From NCBI GenBank assembly GCA_964464385.1, contig CAYXFZ010000017.1, forward strand, positions 1 to 31,265: 31,265 nt of DNA. Direction: 5' to 3'. Made by a program: the position numbers and the translations under genes. Each line of letters opens with the position of its first letter. Position 1 is the first letter of the stretch. This document shows positions 1-8,129 of the stretch, piece after piece. Source of the DNA: CAYXFZ01 sp964464385. GTDB taxonomy: Bacteria > Planctomycetota > UBA1135. The notes under the pieces are model-generated. The model did no database searches and was not told the origin of the DNA. It worked only from the letters and a program-made list of their open reading frames with translations.

Positions 1-2
1 AA

Positions 3-2256
3 GGATTGCCTGGCTCGATGTTGACGGTTTTGGATGAGAGTACGGCCAACGTCATTCTTTCCGGCGATCAATTGAGTCTTACCTTGGGCGCGGACGAGGT
101 CATTGTTCTGGATTTGGTTCTCCCGGTCGCTACCTCTTCCGCCAGTGGAGGAGAACCTCCTGGTTCCGGCGAAGAGGGTGGTTCCAGTCCCGGAGGTGGC
201 GGTTCCGCGGGCGCTTCCGCAGGAGGTGGGGATTCTTCTGCCCGCGGAGGAGGCGGGGGCCGATCCACGGGTTCGGGCTCCACCGGAGCGGGCGTTCAGC
301 CCGCTCCTTTCGTATGGGACGAAACCCCCGTGGATCTTGGCTTTGCCTTTGTTAATGAGAAGCCAGCTGGGCTTCATGGTGCAGTGCGAGCATCTGGCGA
401 GCAACTTGTCTTCTCTGATGGGACTCCAGCTCGATTTTGGGGAGTGAATGTCATTGCCAATGCAGTCTTTGGTCAAGACCGAGCTGACGTGCAAAAGCAC
501 GCCAAACGAATCGCTGCTTCGGGTTGGAATCTGGTTCGCCTCTTCCATCTGGATTCGGCCAGCTGGGTTCGTGGATCCTTGATTGCCGATGGTGGAGATT
601 CTCGAACGCTACGTCCATCAGGATTGGCCGACCTGGATTGGTGGATTCATTGTTTAAGGCAAGAGGGCGTTTATTTATGGTTGGATATGCACGTGGGTCG
701 TACCTTTCGCACGGGAGACAATATTGACAATTATTCTGAAATGCAGGATGGGGACTCTGCTTTTGGGCGCGGCTACACCTATCTCAATCCTGATCTTGGC
801 TCTTTACTCGATGAATTTTCCTCGGCCCTTATGGCCCACGTCAACCCACACACGGGCTTGACTCTGGGCAAGGATCCGGCCTTGGTCGCTCTGTTGGTCA
901 CGAACGAGAATGACCTTACGCAGCACCATGGTTCTGTCTTTGGGTCTGCGGCCAACAAACCGGGACACCGCCAGTATTATTTGGCTGCGGCTTCTGCGTT
1001 TGCCGAAGAGACTGGGATTTCGGAATCCTCTCTGCAGAGCCCGACTCGACTTGGCTCCACCAAACTTTTGCTGGCTGATATTGAAGCGGAATTTTTTCTC
1101 GCTCGCCAATCCAATCTTCGTGCTGCTGGTTGGGCTGGAATGACCGTGCCGACATCTTGGTGGGCCGGAATGGGCTTGTCCAGCTTGCTCTCCCTTTCAT
1201 TGGGGGATGTTGTGGACGCACACAGTTACGGCGAACAAGATTTCCTTTCTCAAGATCCTGCCGTATCCCCCAATTTTATTCACCGTGCAGCATCCGCCCA
1301 ATTGATGGATCGGCCCCTCACCATTTCCGAGTGGAATGTGCCGTGGCCCCGGCGTGACCGTGCGGCCGCGGCCTTGTACGTGGCTGCGCAAGCCTCCTTC
1401 CAGGGATGGGACGCTGCAGTTCTTTACGGTTACCAGCAAACCCCCCTCCTAGAACCGATCCGGGCAACGGAATTCGGGGCTTCTTCCGATCCCTCGCTCA
1501 TGGCAATTCAGCCTGCCGTTGCTCTCGCTTACCGCAAGGGGATGATTGCTCCTGCACGCACCCGAGTCGTCTTTTCTCCAGGTGACGCGGCTTGGAATCA
1601 ACATCTTACCGTGGAAACTTCCGTATTGCTTCGCACCGCACCGGAACTTCACAAGCTGACCATCCAATTGCCCCAACCCCCAAGTTTGAGTTGGCTCCCT
1701 GTTCCAGGATCCACCACATCTTCGGATTTGGTGGTCAACAATCCAGCCACCAATTTGTTGGGGTCCTCCGCTACAAGCGTTACTTCGGATACGGGGGAGT
1801 TGGTTCGGGATTGGTCGCGAGGAATCTACACCGTGGACACACAGGCCTTTCAGGCCGTGGCCGGAAATCTGGCAGGAGGTGAGCTAAGTCTTTCAGGATT
1901 TCGAATTTCTTGCCGCTCTCCCTATGGCGTCATTGTTGCCGTTTCCCTGGATGGCAAGGCACTCAAGAGGTCATCCGATATTCTGTTGACGGTTATCGGT
2001 GACGTAGATGTCCCCGCCGACGCCAGCCTCCCTTGGCGAGCCCAAACATTCGATTGTGATTTTGCGTTGCGCAACCAAACAGCCCGCATGCGAGTTTATC
2101 CTATTGCTCCAGATGGAAATCTTGGACCCNNNNNNNNNNCTCAGCACCAAAAGACTGCGTGGTGAAATCCTGTTTCAACTTTCGGGCCCTCCCGACACCT
2201 TTTGGTATCGAATCCGGCCTTCCAGCCCAAGCGCAACGGGCCCTGCGGCAAGCTGA
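3..2256 (+). CDS. Secreted clan-A (GH5-like) glycoside hydrolase, 5' truncated, crosses a scaffold gap
   Basis: The frame is open to the left window edge, so the N-terminus is missing; the first in-window starts (TTG at 6, ATG at 18) are probably internal. A short beta-rich tail of a preceding domain is followed by a Gly/Ser/Pro-rich linker (about nt 130-310). The catalytic region then opens with a GH-A-type strand ('FWGVNV') and continues with 'GWNLVRLFH'. The likely acid/base Glu is in 'TNEND' (nt 906-908) and the likely nucleophile Glu in 'ISEWN' (nt 1329-1331), the two-glutamate layout of clan-A glycosidases. A C-terminal beta domain follows. The gap at 2130-2139 shifts the apparent frame: the natural C-terminus ('GEILFQL...PDTFWYRI') continues in the next frame to a TGA at 2254-2256. 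Substrate cannot be told from sequence; a beta-linked polysaccharide is usual for the clan. It converges on the secretion operon 13 bp away and could be one of its cargoes (inference). Confidence 0.8.
2130..2139. other. Assembly gap (10 N) inside the glycoside hydrolase gene
   Basis: Ten Ns act as a placeholder. The coding frame upstream and the C-terminal-looking frame downstream differ by one position, so the real missing length is not 10 bases if the gene is intact. Confidence 0.97.
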
Positions 2257-2269
2257 TCTTGCACGCTGC

Positions 2270-3460
2270 TCAGTAGGCTTCCCAAACGCGCGTCAGGGAT
2301 ACGCCGCCACCGCCCCCAGGAACTTTGATCCCATGGGATTCCTTTCCAGCCAGGTTTTTGTCGAGAATGATTTTGGAATTACGTAGGCCATGCATGGCCT
2401 GCACCACGAACAACTGTCCGTCAATCAGGAGGTTGCGGAGTGCTTCCCCCCGGCCCCAGTAGGAAAGGCCGTGGATCTTGGATCCTCCGCCCGAAATTGG
2501 CATCGTGATGGTTGCAGCCGGGGCAATCAGGCCAACATGCGTTCTGGAACTGGTCCCAATTTTGCAGTTGGAGATCTCAACGACGTTTCGAACCGGAGCC
2601 CGAAGATTCCAACTATTCTCGCACCACACGACGGCTCCACCCAGGAGTTTGCATTGATTTAGGGTCAGAGTGTCGCCAGGGTCGAGCAGGAATACCGCGG
2701 TTTCCTTCATGTTGATGTTGGACAAGGCGGTGACGTGGTCGAAAATTTTTACGTTGGCAGCAGGGACCAACCACTCATCCAAATTCCAAGCGGGCATGCG
2801 GATGGGATCATCGGTTTTCACTTCGTCCTTTTTCCAGTGCAAGTAAATTTTGTCCGAATATTTCCATAGAGTTTCTGTGACATGGGTTTTTGCCAAGATC
2901 ATCTTGCCGAGAACCGGCGGACCCCCTGGGACCCAGGCCCCGCCACCGGCAGGGTTGTTGACCCAGTCACTGATGATGCCAATCTTGTCGGGAACTACGA
3001 GTTCTCCAACGATCTGGACGGATTGGAAGTCCAACTCCGCCCCGATCATGGCCAAAGCAACATTTTGCAGATTGAGTTGGCCGTTGTCCTGGAACTCCGC
3101 CTCGAGGCGGGCAAATCCCTTGGCCGAGGAGCCGGAGGAGGTCAGGGTCGGAGTGGTGGTCGTATCCAGATTGACCTGAAAGGAAAACTTTTCCAGGTGG
3201 ATCCCCTGCGGGCCGGTTCCATTCCATTCCGAGTTCAGAGAAAGTTGGCGGGCCGCATATTCGAGGCCGGACTGCGCGGCCAACTGAGCTTGCAGGGAAC
3301 CGACGTCCTGACGAGCCACCTTCAATTGGGAGCGGATGGAGGCCTGAAAACTTGCGGCCAGTGTCCCCACAATGCCTGCTAGAACCAATACCAATAAGAG
3401 CACCGCTCCCCGTTCCCGGGGGCGGTGAAACGGGCGATTGTGCATGCGCGCCGGCCTCAT
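2270..3460 (-). CDS. gspK: GspK-like minor pseudopilin / PilX-type protein
   Basis: This is the last gene of the secretion operon, 396 aa. The N-terminus has a basic stretch ending in 'RERG', followed directly by a long hydrophobic helix ('AVLLLVLVLAGIVGTL'). This is the arrangement of GspK/PilX proteins, which lack the Glu5 of other pseudopilins. Then comes 'AQLAAQSGLEYAARQL', a typical GspK/PilX helix rich in Ala and Gln. The rest is a large beta-rich domain ending in a glycine run. In known systems GspK caps the pseudopilus tip together with GspI and GspJ, and those genes lie just upstream here. The ATG at 3460 is preceded by AAGGAAG; an alternative ATG at 3445 would keep the helix. It is the only gene of the operon separated from its upstream neighbour by a real spacer (89 bp, with nested inverted repeats). 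Confidence 0.75.
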   Translation of the reverse strand: MRPARMHNRPFHRPRERGAVLLLVLVLAGIVGTLAASFQASIRSQLKVARQDVGSLQAQLAAQSGLEYAARQLSLNSEWNGTGPQGIHLEKFSFQVNLDTTTTPTLTSSGSSAKGFARLEAEFQDNGQLNLQNVALAMIGAELDFQSVQIVGELVVPDKIGIISDWVNNPAGGGAWVPGGPPVLGKMILAKTHVTETLWKYSDKIYLHWKKDEVKTDDPIRMPAWNLDEWLVPAANVKIFDHVTALSNINMKETAVFLLDPGDTLTLNQCKLLGGAVVWCENSWNLRAPVRNVVEISNCKIGTSSRTHVGLIAPAATITMPISGGGSKIHGLSYWGRGEALRNLLIDGQLFVVQAMHGLRNSKIILDKNLAGKESHGIKVPGGGGGVSLTRVWEAY

Positions 3461-3486
3461 ACTTCCTTATCGGTAAGATCGAAACA

Positions 3487-3551
3487 AACCCGAACTAAAA
3501 TAACAGACAATTTCACCCCGGACACTTCTGTTTGTTCTATTCGTTCGGGTT
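3487..3551 (-). promoter_or_regulatory. Nested inverted repeats in the gspJ-gspK spacer
   Basis: The outer arms AACCCGAAC (3487-3495) and GTTCGGGTT (3543-3551) are perfectly complementary over 9 bp. Inside them AACAGA (3502-3507) pairs with TCTGTT (3527-3532). In the mRNA this would form a two-tier hairpin just after the gspJ stop codon. No T-tract follows, so a plain intrinsic terminator is unlikely; an RNA processing site or partial attenuator is possible. Confidence 0.45.
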
Positions 3552-4081
3552 CAGTAGGGGCGTGTGGAGCCACCTAACGCCAATGTCGCGGAGGAGGGGA
3601 CGAAACCGGCCTCCAGGCCGTGGTCCACTGTGACGACCCATTTGGCCGTGACTTGCTGGACTTCCGGGCCGGATTCCCCGGCTAAGGATTGCCAGGACAG
3701 GTCGAAACTCACGAGTCCAGCGAGGGCGGTTTGGATTGTTTTGCCATCGGAGATTTTTAGCAATCCCTTTTTCGGCGACCAAGTGTAAATCAGGATATTG
3801 GGATTGGGAGGCCCATGGGTCTGCACGGTGATTTCCCAGCCCTGTTTGGCGTTTCCTTGGATCTCTAAATTTTCGGCAAAACGACAATCTCGCAAAAATC
3901 GGTCCAGAGTTCGACGCGCCCGCAGGCTGGTGTGGACACGGGAGTCTCCTTCCCGAACCACGGCGTATCCTTCGCTGGATGAGTAGAGAGCACCGAACAT
4001 CAGAATCATGGCGATGGTGCATGCCAAGGCCATTTCCACCAATGTGAAGGCAGAAAGTTGCCCTTTGGAGAAACGCTTCAT
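3551..4081 (-). CDS. gspJ: GspJ-like minor pseudopilin
   Basis: 176 aa. The prepilin leader ends 'LSA' and is followed by 'FTLVEM', which keeps Phe+1 and Glu+5, and a 20-residue hydrophobic helix ('ALACTIAMILMFGALY'). The residue before the cleavage point is Ala rather than the near-invariant Gly. The soluble part has the GspJ-type pattern 'RARRTLDRFLRDCRFAEN' after the helix, followed by beta strands. The start ATG overlaps the stop of gspH by 4 bp. It is probably a member of the pseudopilus tip complex with GspI and GspK. Assignment as J rather than another minor pseudopilin rests on gene order and the arginine-rich helix. Confidence 0.75.
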   Translation of the reverse strand: MKRFSKGQLSAFTLVEMALACTIAMILMFGALYSSSEGYAVVREGDSRVHTSLRARRTLDRFLRDCRFAENLEIQGNAKQGWEITVQTHGPPNPNILIYTWSPKKGLLKISDGKTIQTALAGLVSFDLSWQSLAGESGPEVQQVTAKWVVTVDHGLEAGFVPSSATLALGGSTRPY

Positions 4082-4605
4082 TTGGATTTACCCACAGGGC
4101 CGGCGGTCAGGGTGGAGGTCAACTCATCCAAAGTGATTTGCCAAGTGGCCTTCCCGGCTCGAATGCAGATTGCAGCTTTGGCAGTGGCCCGCCCATTTGC
4201 CTGGAACCGAAAAACAGAGGGAGTCTTGCCGGATGGCACAAAGGAAACACCTTTTCCCAAGGATGTCCAACCCGAAGCATCGGCCAGTGGGCCAGGATGA
4301 ACGGTGCCGTCCCTGCCCTCAACGCGCCAGGCCCCCGCCGAGGGGTTTAATTTCATTTCTGTTTCTTGCCAAGAGGACTGGGCCAAGGATCGGGCGCGGA
4401 CGGCATCCGCCAGAAAACGACGAACTGCCGGCGTCGCCTGTTCATTGTTTTCTAGAACGGGGACGGCAAGAGCAGTCATGGTGGCCAAAATGGCGAGCAC
4501 AAGAAGACCCTCGAGGAGAGACCAACCCGAACGCAATCGATTGCCAAGCATCGGAATGGAGCGATACAGCATGGGCGTGGGGCTCAATGTTCGGTGGCCA
4601 GCCAT
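4078..4605 (-). CDS. gspH: GspH-like minor pseudopilin
   Basis: About 175 aa from the ATG at 4605, chosen because GGAG lies 5 nt upstream; the frame extends to 4641 but without a better site. The leader has two prolines and ends 'RSG', followed by 'WSLLEGLLVLAILATM' and 'ALAVP'. Glu+5 and the helix are kept, but residue +1 is Trp where Phe or Met is usual. The globular domain has 'RRFLADAVRARSLAQ' after the helix, the typical GspH/FimT pattern in which a helix runs into a beta sandwich ('GVSFVPSG', 'FRFQANGRA'). It overlaps gspI upstream by 22 bp and gspJ downstream by 4 bp. In known systems GspH links the tip complex to the GspG shaft. Confidence 0.75.
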   Translation of the reverse strand: MAGHRTLSPTPMLYRSIPMLGNRLRSGWSLLEGLLVLAILATMTALAVPVLENNEQATPAVRRFLADAVRARSLAQSSWQETEMKLNPSAGAWRVEGRDGTVHPGPLADASGWTSLGKGVSFVPSGKTPSVFRFQANGRATAKAAICIRAGKATWQITLDELTSTLTAGPVGKSK

Positions 4606-5006
4606 GCGGTCTCCAGGACGACGCGCTCGTCGTACCAACAAAAGAGGGTCACCAATCGGCTACGCGAAGCAGATCCCACCACCGTTTGATTCGGATCAAA
4701 ATCATCCACGGGCAAGATCTGGATTTCCAGCGAGAGAGCGCTGGCACCTGGTAGAGGTTGTCCATTGCCCATCACGGGTGCGGCCATAGAGCCGCTCAAA
4801 GCATCCAGAGAATCCAAGTCCAGGGCGCGAGTGAATTCGTGGTATTCCTGAGCAGCCGATGTGGCCAAGGAAGAGATTTCCGCGCCACTTAAGGCGCGCA
4901 AGCTGGTGCGCATTCCGTTGGTGGCCGCTACTCCAATCAAGGCCACCAGGAAAACGGCAATGGCCAATTCTAAAAGAGTAAAACCCGAGCGAAGGTCGTG
5001 TCGCAT
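4584..5006 (-). CDS. gspI: GspI-like minor pseudopilin
   Basis: 140 aa. It has a short basic leader 'MRHDLRSG' and then a canonical class III prepilin site and helix, 'FTLLELAIAVFLVALIGVAA', with Gly-1, Phe+1 and Glu+5. The small C-terminal domain ('LSLEIQILPVDDFDP', 'LVTLFCWYDERVVLETAWLA') has the size and strand pattern of GspI, the smallest tip pseudopilin. The ATG lies 4 nt after the gspF stop. No strong Shine-Dalgarno is seen, so coupled translation is likely. Confidence 0.75.
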   Translation of the reverse strand: MRHDLRSGFTLLELAIAVFLVALIGVAATNGMRTSLRALSGAEISSLATSAAQEYHEFTRALDLDSLDALSGSMAAPVMGNGQPLPGASALSLEIQILPVDDFDPNQTVVGSASRSRLVTLFCWYDERVVLETAWLATEH

Positions 5007-5010
5007 TGAT

Positions 5011-6165
5011 TCAACCCACGAACTTGGCCATCTCCAAAATCGGAGTCATCAGGGCAACTACCACGAAGCCAACAAGACAACCGGCTATGACCACGGTGAT
5101 CGGCCCTAGAAGGCTGGTGAATACCTCTAGAGCATCGTTGGTCTCACGGTCCAGGAAATCCGACGCCGTGCGCAAACTGACGTCCAAGGAACCGCTGGAT
5201 TCTCCAGCGGCCACCATCTGCACCAAGGCAGGGGGCAATTTTGTTTTGGCCAACTCGAAATGCAGGGGGCGGCCGTCCCGGACTGCAGCAGCAGCACTGT
5301 CCCAGTTTGCCCGCAGGCTGGGAAGATCGGCGACCTTTGAACAGTGCTCCAAACCCGTGAGAATGGGCACTCCCGACTCCAAGGTCATGGCCAGCGCATT
5401 CACCGATCGAGCGATGAATGTCTTGCGAATGAGATCTCCAACGACGGGAAGGTGGGAGGACCCTTCGAGCGCCCTTCTGCGAAAAGTCCGACTCTTGGCT
5501 AGAGCGATGGCCGTGGCAAGAAAGCTGATACCAACAGCAATGGCGAACCAGGGGGATTCCCGCAGGAATGTGCTTGAAGCCAACACAAGACGAGTCGTGT
5601 CCGGGAGAAGTTCAGGCCGAGACATGAGCAATCCTTCGAACTTTGGAACCAAAAGCACCAGAATGCCGACAGTCATGATCACAGTCAGAGTCAAAAGAAA
5701 GCAGGGATAGGCCAAGGCGCCTCGGATTTTTCCCGACATTTGGATCTGTCTGCTCTTCATTTCAGCGGCCCGGCGTAGGGCTTCATCCAAGGCACCGGAT
5801 TTTTCGCCGGCGGCAATGAGATGCACTGCCGAACTATCAAAACAGCGGGGCAATCCTTCGAATGCTTGGGAAAGGTCACGCCCACTTTCGATGACGGATG
5901 CGATGCGCTCCAACACTTTGGCGGACATGGGTGTCGCTGCGTGTTCGCGCAGGGTTCGCAGTGCACCCAGCAAGGGCACACCGGCGGCCAACATGGCCCG
6001 GAGTTGCACCATGAGGTGCAAGCTCTCTTTGGACTTGAGCCTGAGCCGACGATCCACAAGAAAACTTTGCGAATCACGATTTCGGCGCGAGGAACCGACT
6101 CGGATCGTGCCACCTTCGGCGGAGTCCGAGATTTTTTTTGGGGAGGTCAGGGTGGCTGTGCTCAA
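5011..6165 (-). CDS. gspF: GspF/PilC-family inner-membrane platform protein
   Basis: 384 aa, close to the usual ~400. It has two T2SSF repeats: the first at about residues 50-170 ('LHLMVQLRAMLAAGVPLL... AGEKSG'), the second at about 250-370 ('ARSVNALAMTLESGVPIL... AAGESSG'). Three transmembrane segments are visible: after each repeat ('PCFLLTLTVIMTVGILVLLVP' and 'LGPITVVIAGCLVGFVVVAL') and one between them ('AIAVGISFLATAIAL'). GspF couples the cytoplasmic ATPase to pseudopilus assembly. The first ~40 residues are a charged, probably disordered extension in place of the usual first helices. The start ATG overlaps the gspE stop (ATGA). Confidence 0.92.
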   Translation of the reverse strand: MSTATLTSPKKISDSAEGGTIRVGSSRRNRDSQSFLVDRRLRLKSKESLHLMVQLRAMLAAGVPLLGALRTLREHAATPMSAKVLERIASVIESGRDLSQAFEGLPRCFDSSAVHLIAAGEKSGALDEALRRAAEMKSRQIQMSGKIRGALAYPCFLLTLTVIMTVGILVLLVPKFEGLLMSRPELLPDTTRLVLASSTFLRESPWFAIAVGISFLATAIALAKSRTFRRRALEGSSHLPVVGDLIRKTFIARSVNALAMTLESGVPILTGLEHCSKVADLPSLRANWDSAAAAVRDGRPLHFELAKTKLPPALVQMVAAGESSGSLDVSLRTASDFLDRETNDALEVFTSLLGPITVVIAGCLVGFVVVALMTPILEMAKFVG

Positions 6166-8129
6166 GAAATCGCTCCCGCGCGCAGGGCTTCTTCCAGGGA
6201 AGTTTGTCCCTGCTTTACGCGCATGAGAGCTGCGTCGAACAAGCTGTGCATTCCATTACCCAGTGCAAGATCGCGAACGTCCGCGGATGTCGGGTTACGG
6301 GCGATGAGTTCGGCAATTTTGGAATCCACCCGCATCACTTCAAATAAGCCTTGGCGGCCGTCGTATCCGGTTTTGCGGCAGGCGGCACATCCTGTAGAAC
6401 CAAAGTGAGGGCCAGGGCCCAATCCGGAATCTGTGAATTGTTCGACTACAGCCTGCGGGTGGGAGACCGGACGTTTGCAGGCCTCGCAAAGCTTGCGCAC
6501 CAAGCGTTGGGCCAAGACCGTGCGCAAAGTGGCGGCCACGAGGAAGGGTTGGACTCCCATTTGAATGAGCCGCGTGGCGGCACCCGTGGCATCGTTGGTA
6601 TGGAGAGTGGCCAAGACCAAGTGTCCTGTTAGGGCCGCTTCCACTGCAATCTCAGCTGTTTCCTTGTCTCGGATTTCTCCGATCATGATGACATCGGGAT
6701 CTTGTCGCAGCAGGGAGTGAAGACAGCGACTAAAGGTCAACCCCGCCTTTTGGTTCACTTGCGTCTGGTTGGCTCCGGCAATTGCCCGTTCCACTGGGTT
6801 CTCCACTGTGGAGACATTCAGTTCTGGACCCACGAGTTCGTCCAACACGCTGTACAGAGTGGTGGTTTTTCCGGAGCCGGTCGGGCCCGTCACAAGAACC
6901 AAACCATGAGGAGAAGCGATGCCTTCCTGCAACCATTCCAGTTCCTTGCCTTCAAGGCCAAGATCTGTGAGGGCTACAGCTCTTGCATTGCGATCTTGAA
7001 CTCGCATCACTGCTTTTTCGCCGTAAACGGTAGGCATTGTGTTCACCCGCAGATCCACGTTGCGCCCGTCCTCTTGGAAATGGATACGGCCGTCTTGAGG
7101 AAGGCGTTTTTCCGAAATGTCACAGCCAGCCAAGACCTTGATGCGAGCCGTCAATTCTCGACCATCTTGGTTGGCAAGTCGCATGGCCTCATGGAGCCGA
7201 CCGTCCACGCGAAATCGAAGGAGGTAATCACTTTCGCAAGGTTCGACATGTACGTCACTGGCCCCTTCAATCATGGCCTGCTGGAGAACTTGATTCAGCC
7301 GATCCTCGGCGTCTCCGCCCTTCGAAGTGGAATTTTGGGTTCCTTGGCCTGCAGCTTTTTGGCAGAGGTCCAGGCCACGTTGAATTTCGCCAGGAGAAGC
7401 CACGGAAACCATGACCTGCATTCCCGTTGCTTGGCGAAAGAGATCCACGGCATAGACGTCGGAAGGATCAGCCACAGCAACGGCCATTCTGCCGTGGGCT
7501 CGCAAGAGAGGCAGGACTTGGTGGTTGCGAAGATCTGACAGGGAAACCCCATGCTCCAGGGTGACATCCAGAAGCCGTTGTTCCACCGGGCGGAGCCAGG
7601 GAAGACCTTGTTGGAGTGCCAGCCCCTCGGCAAGGTCTTCCTCATTCAGAAAGCCCAACTCGATGAGGATTTGGCCCAGGAAGCGCCCAGGTTGGTTTTC
7701 CGACTCAAGGAGCCCTTTTTCCAAATCTTCACCCGACAATCGCTGGAGAGCGACGAGGATACCGCCGATGGGTTGACCCAGATGCTCGCTTCCGGTCTGG
7801 ATTTGCTCCGCCGGATCCACGGGCAATTCTTCTTGCAGGCGTAGCGCCAGGCGGGCACCGTCCAGGGTGGGGGATGGGGAACCGATTTGGATGACCACTC
7901 CGGCCTCGCGAAGTTCACGAACCCCATCGATCAGATTTTGAAGTCCATCCGAGTCGATGGCTTCCACCCGGGAGGCGTTCAAGACGGTAGAGCTGGAATG
8001 TTGGGCGGCACTCAGAATTTGTTCGAGGTCTTGCCGTCGACTGAAATGCAAAATTGCCGGCAGGCCGAGGGACGCTGCCGGGGCGTCCGAGCTGGATACA
8101 GCGGGCGCATGTGGGAGGGTTTTGCTCAT
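6162..8129 (-). CDS. gspE: GspE/PilB-type secretion ATPase with N-terminal STAS-like domain
   Basis: 655 aa. Residues about 22-105 look like a STAS (anti-sigma-antagonist type) domain: a strand ending 'VLNASRVEAIDSDGL' with Ser60 at the usual phospho-acceptor position, then a helix and 'GVVIQIGSPSP'. Residues about 110-250 form a GspE/MshE N-terminal region ('GQILIELGFLNEEDLAEGL'). The ATPase core follows with Walker A GPTGSGKT (415-422), an Asp box (about 439-448), Walker B 'IMIGEIRD' (481-488) and a His box 'TGHLVLATLHTND' (501-513). A zinc-binding four-cysteine motif is formed by Cys548, Cys551, Cys581 and Cys584. In known systems this hexamer powers pseudopilin assembly at the inner membrane. 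Known GspE/PilB proteins usually lack a STAS domain, so regulatory input is suggested here. It overlaps both neighbours by 4 bp. Confidence 0.93.
   Translation of the reverse strand: MSKTLPHAPAVSSSDAPAASLGLPAILHFSRRQDLEQILSAAQHSSSTVLNASRVEAIDSDGLQNLIDGVRELREAGVVIQIGSPSPTLDGARLALRLQEELPVDPAEQIQTGSEHLGQPIGGILVALQRLSGEDLEKGLLESENQPGRFLGQILIELGFLNEEDLAEGLALQQGLPWLRPVEQRLLDVTLEHGVSLSDLRNHQVLPLLRAHGRMAVAVADPSDVYAVDLFRQATGMQVMVSVASPGEIQRGLDLCQKAAGQGTQNSTSKGGDAEDRLNQVLQQAMIEGASDVHVEPCESDYLLRFRVDGRLHEAMRLANQDGRELTARIKVLAGCDISEKRLPQDGRIHFQEDGRNVDLRVNTMPTVYGEKAVMRVQDRNARAVALTDLGLEGKELEWLQEGIASPHGLVLVTGPTGSGKTTTLYSVLDELVGPELNVSTVENPVERAIAGANQTQVNQKAGLTFSRCLHSLLRQDPDVIMIGEIRDKETAEIAVEAALTGHLVLATLHTNDATGAATRLIQMGVQPFLVAATLRTVLAQRLVRKLCEACKRPVSHPQAVVEQFTDSGLGPGPHFGSTGCAACRKTGYDGRQGLFEVMRVDSKIAELIARNPTSADVRDLALGNGMHSLFDAALMRVKQGQTSLEEALRAGAIS

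Noticed and set aside
68..283. Proline/glutamate-rich minus-strand frame
   Set aside because: It is the complement of the Gly/Ser linker of the glycoside hydrolase, where biased codons remove stops on the other strand.
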